A stretch of 53,827 bases of DNA from Bacteroidota bacterium (GTDB lineage: Bacteria > Bacteroidota > Ignavibacteria > SZUA-365). The notes under the pieces were generated by a model that saw only the letters and a list, made by a program, of their open reading frames with translations, did not search any database and had not been told where the DNA came from. Where the stretch lies: assembly GCA_003246455.1 (NCBI GenBank), contig QKAF01000107.1, positions 1 to 53,827 of the forward strand, written 5' to 3'. Position 1 is the stretch's first letter. Each line of letters begins with the position of its first letter. Shown here in pieces: positions 1-8,597 of this stretch. Made by a program: the position numbers and the translations under genes.

Positions 1-127
1 CACCCGATCCCGAGACACAATCCCATGAATTCCGTTACGGTTGAGCGATCATGCTTCCCGACATGAAAGGACGCTCCGCTTTCGCTGTCCGGCAGAACGA
101 ATATCGCGCGGTTCCTGCCGGCCCTTC

Positions 128-2317
128 TCATTCCGGAAACACCAGCGGCTGTGACTGCATCTGGCCGTTGACGCTGAGATTGATGAAATACAGCCCGGCG
201 CCTCCGTAGAGATACGAATGCGTGTGGTGCAGACCCTGGTAGAATGTTCCCGTACCGTGAACGCCTTCATGCAGCACACCCCGCTCCCGGCCACTGATGT
301 CATGGATGGTCAGCCGGACGTAACCGGGTTCTTCCAGTGTGTAGGGAATCATCACCGGAGAGGTCGCGGGATTGGGATAGGGCACGCCGAGGTGGAAGGT
401 GTTCGGCACCGTACTGCCGCGCAGTCCCATGGTGCTGCGGTACAGACCGTCGTCGGTACCGAGGAGAAGGCGTCCTTCGGAATCCGTGTACGCGCAGTAA
501 ATGAACCTCCGCGTGTCCGCCTCGGGAACGATGCGTTTCCAGGACGTTCCCATGTCGCTGGAGAGCAGCATCACGTCTCCGATACCGGTCACGGCGAAAG
601 AATGTGCGTTGTCCAACCACACGATCCTGGGAGAATGGTGGAAGAAAATGTCGTCGACGGGGAGGCTGGTCCATGTCTCTCCATGGTCGGAGCTGTGTCG
701 GAGCCGTCCCACCTCGAGCAGCAGTAGATGGAAATCGTTCCCGCCGATCGCCCGCCCGTTTACCGCGGCGGTGACAAATTCCCATTCTGTCTGCCCGTCC
801 TTCCTGAAAAGAAGCGTGTCGTTCCTCAGAACGAATATCCCTCCCTGCATGGCCTGGATATCTTTCACACCCGCAAGCATGGACTCTGACGTCCATGAAT
901 CGCCGCCGTCCGTGGAAATGTTCTGCGCCCTGTCATCGGTCAGCACCAACGAGTCCCTGCCACGCGCAACGCTGTTGGCGTAAAAATCGAGCTGCCGCCA
1001 CGTCTGAGTGCCATTCCAGGAAAGATCCAGCGTGTATGCCCAACCCCACCAATCGATGAACTCCACTCCATACACGCTGTAAACGAGATAGGGCTGCGTG
1101 TGCTCGACTGCGATAAGGGCGTGACCTTCTGCAACGGAAAAACCGTCGACGATACCGCAATACCCCGTCCCGGCGTGTGTCCATGTCCTGCATTCATCTC
1201 TGGAAAGGAACAGTCCGGCATCTCCCGTACCGGCGTATATCGTGTTGTGCCCGTCATTGAATAAATGCGTCACCCGCCGGCGTGTGCTTCCGGCGGCACA
1301 GTCCTCCCAGGTACGCCCACGATCATCTGAGCGATACAATCCGCCATGCGTGGCTGCGAGCACGGTGCCGTCCGGGCACTGGCAGAAATCGCTCACCGCG
1401 GCGCGGATACCCGAGGAGCTCACCCATGTTCTGCCGCTGTCTGCCGAACGCATGATGGTCTCGTTTCTTTCGACGGCGGCCGCGAGAAGGTCGCCGTTGT
1501 CGAGCAGAATACCGACCGGTATGCTGCCATAGAACGGTCCCGATCCGATCGTCTGCACGACAGATCCATCATAGGACACGCGGATGAGTTCGTCCGGTGC
1601 GTTTACACTGGAGCTGTCCACCGCCGCAACCAGCACCCCGCCCGCGGGATCGCGAAGCAATTGCGAATAGTAACGGTGCCGCGTCGGGATACGACCCCAG
1701 GACAGCCCGCCATCACCGCTTCGAAAAAGTCCCCTGTAAGACAGCGCGAAGAGCACGCTGTCAGACAGTACCTCGAGCCTGTAGTCCGAGCAGCACGGGG
1801 CCATCGGCGCTTCGGATATCAGCGTCGCCCATGAGAGACCGTCGTCCGTCGACATATGCAGCCCCCCGCCGCCCTCGCTGTACATTTTTGAGCCGTATGA
1901 TTTGAGGATCGCCATTCCGAAATGCCCCGCATCGCCAGCCGGAAGCTCGTTCCAACTGGCTCCGCCGTCAGACGAACGCAGCACTGCCCTCCGGGACATC
2001 CACCCTTCGGTTCGGAATGCAATGATGGTGCCCCCCGGTGCAACGTGAATCGGCCAGATGTTCCCCTTTCGAAGCGAGGTACTCTGCCAGCTCTCACCCC
2101 CGTCCGTGGACCGCAGAATGCCGTTCCCTTCGGTCCCTGCGAAAATCACCCCATCGCTGGTGCATGCGACAGAGAGGATTCTCTCCCCGAACGGGCTCGC
2201 GATCTTTTCAAACGTCAGCGGCCAGTTGGGAGGAGTCTGCTCCTTGGAAAATTCGCCCTGTGCCCGGGCGATCGACGAGATGGTGAGGAACAGAACGAGG
2301 ATCCGGATAACGCGCAT
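128..2317 (-). CDS. Secreted Asp-box (BNR) repeat protein with T9SS sorting domain
   Basis: The 729-aa product is predicted to be exported and passed to the type IX system. It has a signal peptide (about residues 1-20, ending ARAQ). At least ten Asp-box motifs of the form S-x-D-x-G-x-[TS]-W follow (STDGGESW, SSDGGASW, SADSGRTW, SSDHGETW), typical of sialidase/Vps10-like beta-propellers. The last ~85 residues hold a YPNPA motif and end in LVFPE, as in T9SS type A sorting domains. The start was set at 2317 because GGGGGA lies just upstream; an in-frame start 23 codons earlier would put a basic stretch before the signal peptide. A paralogue lies at 5627-7825. No sialidase active-site Arg triad or FRIP motif is seen, so an enzymatic role is not claimed; a binding or surface function is more likely. 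Confidence 0.85.
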   Translation of the reverse strand: MRVIRILVLFLTISSIARAQGEFSKEQTPPNWPLTFEKIASPFGERILSVACTSDGVIFAGTEGNGILRSTDGGESWQSTSLRKGNIWPIHVAPGGTIIAFRTEGWMSRRAVLRSSDGGASWNELPAGDAGHFGMAILKSYGSKMYSEGGGGLHMSTDDGLSWATLISEAPMAPCCSDYRLEVLSDSVLFALSYRGLFRSGDGGLSWGRIPTRHRYYSQLLRDPAGGVLVAAVDSSSVNAPDELIRVSYDGSVVQTIGSGPFYGSIPVGILLDNGDLLAAAVERNETIMRSADSGRTWVSSSGIRAAVSDFCQCPDGTVLAATHGGLYRSDDRGRTWEDCAAGSTRRRVTHLFNDGHNTIYAGTGDAGLFLSRDECRTWTHAGTGYCGIVDGFSVAEGHALIAVEHTQPYLVYSVYGVEFIDWWGWAYTLDLSWNGTQTWRQLDFYANSVARGRDSLVLTDDRAQNISTDGGDSWTSESMLAGVKDIQAMQGGIFVLRNDTLLFRKDGQTEWEFVTAAVNGRAIGGNDFHLLLLEVGRLRHSSDHGETWTSLPVDDIFFHHSPRIVWLDNAHSFAVTGIGDVMLLSSDMGTSWKRIVPEADTRRFIYCAYTDSEGRLLLGTDDGLYRSTMGLRGSTVPNTFHLGVPYPNPATSPVMIPYTLEEPGYVRLTIHDISGRERGVLHEGVHGTGTFYQGLHHTHSYLYGGAGLYFINLSVNGQMQSQPLVFPE

Positions 2318-2356
2318 GTATCCCCCAATGCGAAACAGAACACGGTTTTCACATCC

Positions 2357-2385
2357 GAAGATACTCTGACGGGGTCTCGCAGTCA
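2357..2385 (-). promoter_or_regulatory. Sigma70-like promoter for the BNR protein gene
   Basis: On the minus strand TTGACT (2380-2385) and TATCTT (2357-2362) are separated by exactly 17 bp, which would start transcription about 30 nt before the start codon. The same arrangement (TTGACG-17-TATCTTCGG) precedes the paralogue at 7825. This was identified by eye only. Confidence 0.5.
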
Positions 2386-2470
2386 ACTCATCAATTCAAA
2401 GGTCGAGAAATCCCCTTCGGTCGGTGTGAATCATGAGATCGTTGTATCGCAACCTTCAGCTCCCGTGCGG

Positions 2471-3856
2471 TCAGAGCAGCGTTCCCGACAGCACCGCCGA
2501 TGCCATCGTGAAATAAATGATGAGCCCGGTCACATCAACCAGGGTGGCAACGAACGGCGCGGAGGAAACCGCAGGATCCGCGCCGATCCGCTTGAGCAGC
2601 AGCGGCAGCATCGATCCGGAGAGCCCTCCCCAGAGCACCACCCCGACCAGGGACAGGGACACGACGAACGCCACCAGCAGCCAGTGCGGCCCGTACATCC
2701 CGAAAGCCGCCGCCCATATGGTGATACGGAGGAATCCTACCGCGCCGAGTATCACGCCGAGCCAGAGACCCGAAAGCAGTTCCCTGCGCATTACGCGCCA
2801 CCAGTCGCGGAGTCCGACCTCCCCGATGGCGAGTGCGCGTATGATCAGGCTCGCGGCCTGACTGCCCGAATTTCCGCCGGAGGAAATGATCAGCGGCACG
2901 AACATCGCCAGCACCACTGCGCGGGCGATTTCCGTCTCGAAATATCCCATGGCCGTTGCCGTCAGCATCTCGCCCAGGAAAAGCACCACCAGCCAGCGCG
3001 CCCGTTTTTTGACGAGGGTGAACAGCGGCGTGGACATGTACGGTTCATCGAGGGCCTCGCTGCCGCCGAGTTTCTGGATATCCTCGGTGGCTTCCTCATC
3101 CGCCACGTCGAGCATGTCATCATGCGTGACGATACCGACGAGCGTGCCTGCGGCGTCCACCACCGGCAGGACCGCACGGTCGTAGCGACGGAAGGAATTG
3201 ACCGCCTCCTCCTGATCGTCGGTAACGCGAAGGGCGATGAAGCGATTGTCCATCAGGGACCGCACGGTCTGCTCAGGTTCCGCAAGAATCAGGTCCCTGA
3301 TTCTGATATCATCTATCAGCCGGCCGTATTCGTCGACGACATAGATCACGTTGATCGTTTCGCTGTCCCTGCCGAAGCGGCGAATCTGGCGAAAAGCCTC
3401 CTCCACCGTCCATTCCGGCTGCAGTGCGATATAGTCCGTAGTGACGAGGCGGCCGATGCTGTCTTCCGCGTAACCGAGCAGACGTTCGGCGATCTCCCGT
3501 TCCTCCGGATCGAGAAATCCGAGGAGCTGCTGCACGGCGGAAGGCGGAAGTTCCTCGAGAAAGGCGGTGCGATCATCGGGAGAAATATCGTTGAGAAGAC
3601 CTGACAGGAGTTCGGTGTCGTCCGCCAGTTCTTCCACCAGAGCGGATTGGTCCTTGTGCGGCAGGTGCTCGAATACCTGCGGCCCGAGCGTCGGAGACAG
3701 TGCGGCAAACACCGTCGCGGCTTCCTCCTCGGCGAGATCCTCGATCAGCGCCGCGACTTCCGCGGGCTCGAAAACCTCGAGCGCCTCCTGCAGCTCATCA
3801 TATTTTTCCGAGAAAATCAGTTCCCTGATTTCCGGTTTCAGAAGCTGGTCGAGCAT
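2471..3856 (-). CDS. mgtE: Magnesium transporter MgtE
   Basis: A 461-aa protein matching the architecture of MgtE Mg2+ channels. It has an acidic helical N domain (about 15-130), two CBS domains (about 135-260) that in the family act as a Mg2+ sensor, and a C-terminal membrane domain of about five helices. The membrane domain carries the family signature GGNSGSQ before a RALAIGE segment, and a conserved Asp in LVDVTGLIIY. Length fits the family (about 450 aa). The start at 3856 was chosen because GGAGG lies 7 nt upstream; an earlier in-frame ATG lacks this. The gene precedes the BNR gene on the same strand with a ~150-bp gap that holds the latter's promoter, so the two are probably separate units. 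A TATCTT hexamer at 3886-3891 may be its -10 element. No M-box riboswitch was recognised upstream. Confidence 0.95.
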   Translation of the reverse strand: MLDQLLKPEIRELIFSEKYDELQEALEVFEPAEVAALIEDLAEEEAATVFAALSPTLGPQVFEHLPHKDQSALVEELADDTELLSGLLNDISPDDRTAFLEELPPSAVQQLLGFLDPEEREIAERLLGYAEDSIGRLVTTDYIALQPEWTVEEAFRQIRRFGRDSETINVIYVVDEYGRLIDDIRIRDLILAEPEQTVRSLMDNRFIALRVTDDQEEAVNSFRRYDRAVLPVVDAAGTLVGIVTHDDMLDVADEEATEDIQKLGGSEALDEPYMSTPLFTLVKKRARWLVVLFLGEMLTATAMGYFETEIARAVVLAMFVPLIISSGGNSGSQAASLIIRALAIGEVGLRDWWRVMRRELLSGLWLGVILGAVGFLRITIWAAAFGMYGPHWLLVAFVVSLSLVGVVLWGGLSGSMLPLLLKRIGADPAVSSAPFVATLVDVTGLIIYFTMASAVLSGTLL

Positions 3857-4062
3857 GATACTTCCTCCGGGAATACTGTTCCGCAAGATACAGATAAAGG
3901 CCGTGCCGTATCGCTGGGAATTATTGCCCGAATGATGTGTCAGGAATGTGCAGTCCTCTTATCGTTCTGAATGATGGGAGAAATGCGCCGCGAGAACTAT
4001 CTTCCCGGGTGCGAGTCTGCGGCAATCCACGGATCGGTTCGTTCGGACAATAGAGGATAAGA

Positions 4063-5640
4063 ATGAGGTATTTCGGGACGGTATTTTTCGTATTGCTTGC
4101 ATCGCCCATGATATTCGCACAGCCCGCATTTCAGCCCTCGGATGAATATCGTCTGAGCGAAGTGCGATGCAGTGCGGGATCCGCCCCGGCCCTTGCGCTC
4201 CGGCGCGATGGCAGCGGACTGGTCTTCTGGTATTCCTCGGCACAGCAGATCGGGAGCAACGGACGTCCAACAGGGGCGAACACATCATCGTTTGATTTTA
4301 CCAGGGCGGCGATTGCGCTGGATGACAGTTCATATGCAGTCCTGAGCAGCTCATGGGTCAGACTCCCCGGGTACAACCAATCCGAAACGAGCTTCAGACT
4401 GAAGCACGTCGACGTATCGGCGGTGCTGGATTCCTCACCGGTTCTCATCAAAACGTACCAGGCCGGATTCATGCCGGAGGCGCAGGACGGTAGTAGCGAA
4501 TACTGCGTGTATCCCGGCTTATTCTCATCCGAATTCGGTGTTCATCTGTCCTGGAACGTCCTGGCGTTCAGAAATTCGGACTATGCCGGTTCATCAGGTC
4601 AATGCAAGCTCGGAATGGATCGGTGGAATCCATATACGCATTCGTATACATGGGTTATCGACGAAATAGCTTACACTGCACCAAATCCGCCTCTCGGTAA
4701 GAGCACGCCCTTTCCCATGCCGTTTCACCGTCTCTCGGACGATTGGAATGGACAGCGCTGGCGTTTTCTTCGAAGGCCGGTGGATCCGTCTGATCGTGAC
4801 GATACGACATGCGTGCGACTTATCAGCAGGCTGAGTCCGGGCGGCGCGATCCTCTCCGAGGACGTCATCGATACCCTGCCTGCTCGAGGGACAGACCTCT
4901 CGACATTTCCCATTCCATCCGCGGACGGAGTCGATCTCCTTCAGCGATACGCGCCCCGGGGAGTCCTGGTCGAACGGATCCGCGATGACGGCATGATCCT
5001 CGACTCCCTCGTCCTGCCCATCGATGTCCGATCATATAACGGGCTTGGGTCTCTCGGCGAGTCGGTCATGGCGAATTATGATTCGTCTTACGCCATGCTG
5101 GATCTGACGGGACAGCGCCTGCCGGACGGGAGGGTTCTTCTCGCATGGAGTGCCGTGGGAAGTGACGATTCCGCGGATGTGTACATCGCACTCTTCGGGA
5201 GCGACTGGACGCTGCTCGGTCCACCCAAACGGTTGAACAGCGTTACTACCCGCAATCAGTACGGGGCCCGGCTGTTCGTGCATGGCGACAGCGTATCCGT
5301 TGCCTGGCTCGATAATCGCGACAGGGACTGGCATGTCTATTATCGCTGCTTCGCCATCGACCGGGTCCTCGTGATACCATTACCCGGGCTGCGTCCGACA
5401 TTTGAGATCGAAGGCCCGTGGCCGCATCCCGCTTCAGGCCGCACGACCTTCTCGATCCGCGGAAGCGACGAAAATATCTCGCTGCGCATCGTCGACGCGC
5501 TGGGGCGGATTGTCTGGACCGGCAGCACCACCGGCGGCTCTCGATTCGCCGTCGATCTTCATCCGTTTCCCTCCGGACTTTATTTCCTCCACGCATCGGG
5601 CGCAGGCCTGGAGTCCGTGCGTCTCTTCATTGTGCGGTAG
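4063..5640 (+). CDS. Secreted protein of unknown function with T9SS C-terminal domain
   Basis: The 525-aa product has a signal peptide (MRYFGTVFFVLLASPMIFAQ) and a C-terminal ~80-residue module containing PHPASGRTTF, LRIVDALGR and LYFLHASG, the pattern of a T9SS type A sorting domain. The middle region (about 25-440) is a beta-rich stretch with repeated strands such as VSVAWLDNRDRDW and VLLAWSAVG. This resembles the propeller-like cores of 'exo-sialidase-like' cargo, but I recognise no defined family. The start at 4063 is preceded by AGAGGA. Its 3' end overlaps the convergent lipoprotein gene by 14 bp (5627-5640). It lies between two BNR paralogues and may share a surface function with them. 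Confidence 0.8.
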   Translation: MRYFGTVFFVLLASPMIFAQPAFQPSDEYRLSEVRCSAGSAPALALRRDGSGLVFWYSSAQQIGSNGRPTGANTSSFDFTRAAIALDDSSYAVLSSSWVRLPGYNQSETSFRLKHVDVSAVLDSSPVLIKTYQAGFMPEAQDGSSEYCVYPGLFSSEFGVHLSWNVLAFRNSDYAGSSGQCKLGMDRWNPYTHSYTWVIDEIAYTAPNPPLGKSTPFPMPFHRLSDDWNGQRWRFLRRPVDPSDRDDTTCVRLISRLSPGGAILSEDVIDTLPARGTDLSTFPIPSADGVDLLQRYAPRGVLVERIRDDGMILDSLVLPIDVRSYNGLGSLGESVMANYDSSYAMLDLTGQRLPDGRVLLAWSAVGSDDSADVYIALFGSDWTLLGPPKRLNSVTTRNQYGARLFVHGDSVSVAWLDNRDRDWHVYYRCFAIDRVLVIPLPGLRPTFEIEGPWPHPASGRTTFSIRGSDENISLRIVDALGRIVWTGSTTGGSRFAVDLHPFPSGLYFLHASGAGLESVRLFIVR

Positions 5641-7825
5641 GCAGCCGCCACAGGAGCGGTCTGCGCTGTACGCGTCCGTCAACATTCAGCAGCAGGGTGT
5701 AGTCGCCCGGCGCGGGAAGATTATTCAGACGCACGAGATGCCCTCCGACGTCACGGTGCTCCTCGACACAGGTCCTGATGTCCATCCCGGTTTCATCCTG
5801 CACGGTCAGCCGTACATAGCTGCTGCGCTGAAGCGAATAGGGGATGTTCAGAACATCGGTATCCGTGGAATCCTGGTATGGCGTCCCAAGCGCGAACTCA
5901 ATCGGGGATGGCATCGCATTCAGCGGACTTCGGCTGCGATACAGGCCTTCACGCGTCCCGAGCAAAAGGTGGTTGTCCCGGTCGAGCAGCACGGACAATA
6001 CATGAGCGCGAGGGGATGAACCCGGGACGAACTGTGTCCATGAGCGGCCTGTATCACTGCTGACCAGACAGCGATCGCGCCAGCCTGTGATCGAAAGCAT
6101 GTTCGGTAAAACTTCGGAGAGTTCATGCATCGCGTACCACCCTTTGTCGATGGAAACACTCTCCCAGGTCTCTCCAAGATCCGTGCTGCGGAAAAGTTCA
6201 TCCCGCGCAAAGACGACGAGGACGCTGTCGGTATTCTCAACCTGCCACATCCGAGGTGCGGTCAGTAATATCCTCCAGGTCTCCCCTCCCTGTTTTCTGA
6301 AGTGCAGGGTATCGCTTTGAACCACGAACAATCCGCGGGTCCCGATACAGAAGCCACTCGCGTTGCTGAGCATGGGCTCCAGCTGCCATGACTCGCCGCC
6401 ATCGGTGCTCATGTTGAGATCCGCAGCGTTGGAGCAGACGGCCTCTCCTCTGCCTGCAGCGATCCTCCAGGGACCCCTGTTTCCCGGGGTGATCTCCTCC
6501 CAGTTATGGCCGGCTCCATCGGAAACAACCAGGCTCAACTGATCACCAACAAAATCAAGAAACGCTCTTCCACGAATTTCGTCGTACACGTTTTCCGCGA
6601 AGACCGGCTGTGTTCCGATCAAGATCTTCGATCCAGATGCGAAACCTCGATAAACCGAGCACATTCCATACTGCGGGGCACCCCATCGATCGGAGGGATC
6701 CTTCGCGGAGTACAGGCCACCGTTCCTGGTTCCGGCAAAGATTCTTTCCTGTGTACTCTTGAAGAGGTGGAGAACGGGCAGCGAAGGAAGCCCGGTACAG
6801 CATTCTTCCCATGATCGACCGTCGTCATGCGAACGAAATATCCCGCCATACGCCGCAGCAAACACTGTCCCGTCGGATGTCTGTACGAAGCCGGTGATCA
6901 CTCCTCTCCGAAGTTCGGTGCTCTGCCATGAGCGACCGCCATCTTCGGAGCGGTACACCCCTTGAGACATATCACCCGACCCGCCGACCATGGTACCGTT
7001 TTGAAGCAGGATTGAACGGTGTTCCCCTCTCCACATCCTGTCGGAGAGAATCTCGGTTACCATCCCATCGACTGATACACGCAGCAATCTTCGAGGTCCA
7101 TTCATTCCTGAGTGGATCGAAGTATCCCGAGCGCCCACGAGGACGCCTCCGAATGAATCCTTCTCCAGCTGCGAGAAGCAATCGTAGCCGGTAAGTCGCT
7201 GCTCCCACGATCGGCCGCCATCCTTGCTCTGATACAATCCGTGATAGTGCATACGGAACATCACACTGTCCGGGAGAATCTCGAGATGATATTGGCCGCC
7301 AAATGCATTCTCCGACGGACCATCCATCAAGGTTTCCCAGGTATAACCGTCATCCGTTGAAAGGTGCAGACCTCCTTTTCCCTCCGTGTACATTGTCTCA
7401 CCCGAGACGCGGATCACGGTGGTCGCGAAGTACGAGGTCAGACTATCCGGGATCCGCACCCACGTTCCTCCCGCATTATCGGATCGATAGACGGTATTTT
7501 CGCCAAGTAAACCGGCATCGGTCATTGCGAGGACTCCACCACCCGGCGTTGTATACAGCGGCCATACATTCTGCATCTGAAAACCGGCGGCTGACCATGA
7601 ATCGCCGCCATCGGTCGAGCGATATACCCCATGATATTCCACACTCGCGAACAGCACCCCTTCCTTCGTAGCTGCGAGTGAAATGATAGTCCCACCCTGC
7701 GGTCCGTCGAGTTTATCGAAGGACAGGTCAACGTTGTCACGGACGACGCTTCGAAGCAGCGGGGCCTCCGACTGGCAGCCGGCTGTCACCAAAGCGAACA
7801 GAACCAGGAATTTCGAGAATCGCAT
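5627..7825 (-). CDS. Asp-box (BNR) repeat lipoprotein, paralogue of the 128-2317 product
   Basis: The 732-aa product is collinear with the BNR protein at 128-2317. It shares the Asp-box series (STDGGDSW, SKDGGRSW, SEDGGRSW, SHDDGRSW, STDLGETW, SSDTGRSW) and phrases such as MYTEGKGGLHLSTDDG. Unlike the paralogue, the N-terminus (FALVTAGC) reads as a lipobox, suggesting a lipid-anchored protein. The C-terminal module aligns with a T9SS domain, but the YPNP motif has decayed to YQDSTDTD and the protein ends LLWRLPTAQ. The gene converges on and overlaps its left neighbour by 14 bp. GGGGAG lies ahead of the chosen start. It is probably a duplicate that switched its mode of surface attachment. Confidence 0.85.
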   Translation of the reverse strand: MRFSKFLVLFALVTAGCQSEAPLLRSVVRDNVDLSFDKLDGPQGGTIISLAATKEGVLFASVEYHGVYRSTDGGDSWSAAGFQMQNVWPLYTTPGGGVLAMTDAGLLGENTVYRSDNAGGTWVRIPDSLTSYFATTVIRVSGETMYTEGKGGLHLSTDDGYTWETLMDGPSENAFGGQYHLEILPDSVMFRMHYHGLYQSKDGGRSWEQRLTGYDCFSQLEKDSFGGVLVGARDTSIHSGMNGPRRLLRVSVDGMVTEILSDRMWRGEHRSILLQNGTMVGGSGDMSQGVYRSEDGGRSWQSTELRRGVITGFVQTSDGTVFAAAYGGIFRSHDDGRSWEECCTGLPSLPVLHLFKSTQERIFAGTRNGGLYSAKDPSDRWGAPQYGMCSVYRGFASGSKILIGTQPVFAENVYDEIRGRAFLDFVGDQLSLVVSDGAGHNWEEITPGNRGPWRIAAGRGEAVCSNAADLNMSTDGGESWQLEPMLSNASGFCIGTRGLFVVQSDTLHFRKQGGETWRILLTAPRMWQVENTDSVLVVFARDELFRSTDLGETWESVSIDKGWYAMHELSEVLPNMLSITGWRDRCLVSSDTGRSWTQFVPGSSPRAHVLSVLLDRDNHLLLGTREGLYRSRSPLNAMPSPIEFALGTPYQDSTDTDVLNIPYSLQRSSYVRLTVQDETGMDIRTCVEEHRDVGGHLVRLNNLPAPGDYTLLLNVDGRVQRRPLLWRLPTAQ

Positions 7826-7874
7826 TTACTACTCCCCGGACGCAGAACAGAGGCATATACGATATTACCACCCG

Positions 7875-7903
7875 AAGATAGACAGATACGCAGGTTTCGT
7901 CAA
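7875..7903 (-). promoter_or_regulatory. Sigma70-like promoter for the BNR lipoprotein gene
   Basis: On the minus strand TTGACG (7898-7903), a 17-bp spacer and TATCTT (7875-7880) followed by CGGGTGG match the promoter of the paralogue at 2357-2385 in sequence and layout. Confidence 0.5.
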
Positions 7904-7950
7904 GTCGGCGGCACCCGATGCCTGCGGGCTGCCTTCCGCGTCCGAGGCGA

Positions 7951-7979
7951 TTGAATTCCTCAATCGGACTGGTTATCTT
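7951..7979 (+). promoter_or_regulatory. Candidate promoter for the small membrane protein gene
   Basis: TTGAAT (7951-7956), a 17-bp spacer and TATCTT (7974-7979) lie about 90 bp before the start at 8070. The -10 hexamer is identical to those before the two BNR genes, which supports TATCTT as a common form in this genome. Confidence 0.4.
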
Positions 7980-8069
7980 CCGCCATCATTCACGACGTAT
8001 TTCTTAAACACGATGCCCGGCTGTCGGCGACACAGTACGGAGTATTCATATATCACAGGAGCATCATCC

Positions 8070-8489
8070 ATGCGTGAAATCATGCTGATCGTGCACTTCC
8101 TCGGCCTGGCCATGGGACTGGGGACAGGTTTCGCCAATCTTTTCGTGGGGCTTGCTGCCGCAAAGATGGAAACGGCGGAGGCTGCGAAGTTCCGCATGCA
8201 GTCCGCCGTCCTCATTCGAATGGGACATATCGGCCTCGGGCTGCTGATCATTTCGGGATTCTATCTCATAACGCCCTACTGGGCCACGCTCACAGCGATG
8301 CCGTTCCTGATGATCAAGCTGGCGCTGGTGATATGCCTGGTAACGCTCGTAAGCATCCTGACGGTGAAGGTCAGGAAGGCGAAACAGAGCAGCACCCCTC
8401 CGGATTTCGAGAAGCTCGCCCTGCTCGGAAAGATCACCCTGCTCATCACGATCTCCATCGTGGTCATGGCCGTGTACAGTTTCCATTGA
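8070..8489 (+). CDS. Small four-helix integral membrane protein
   Basis: A 139-aa hydrophobic protein with about four transmembrane segments: residues near 4-28, 48-68, 74-96 and 117-138. A conserved-looking His lies in helix 1 (LIVHFLGLAMGLGTG) and another in the RMGHIGLG segment, reminiscent of small DUF2269/CopD-like or haem-binding membrane proteins. I cannot assign it to a family with confidence. The start is supported by AGGAG 8 nt upstream; the open frame extends further 5' but only through sequence that looks noncoding. It is transcribed alone, divergent from the BNR lipoprotein gene and convergent with the C25-like gene. Confidence 0.75.
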   Translation: MREIMLIVHFLGLAMGLGTGFANLFVGLAAAKMETAEAAKFRMQSAVLIRMGHIGLGLLIISGFYLITPYWATLTAMPFLMIKLALVICLVTLVSILTVKVRKAKQSSTPPDFEKLALLGKITLLITISIVVMAVYSFH

Positions 8490-8597
8490 GATTCCCGTCA
8501 CGGTGACACGGCCGGTTCTGCTATTCCTTGCGACCGCTTGCCGAGCGAGCAATCGCGGAGGCATACGCTCCGCCGCGTACGTACCGGGCCTGGCAGA

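Noticed and set aside
1922-3604. 560-aa open frame on the plus strand across mgtE and the BNR gene
   Set aside because: It spans two real genes and their intergenic promoter and is rich in Arg/His/Pro without domains, so it is antisense noise.
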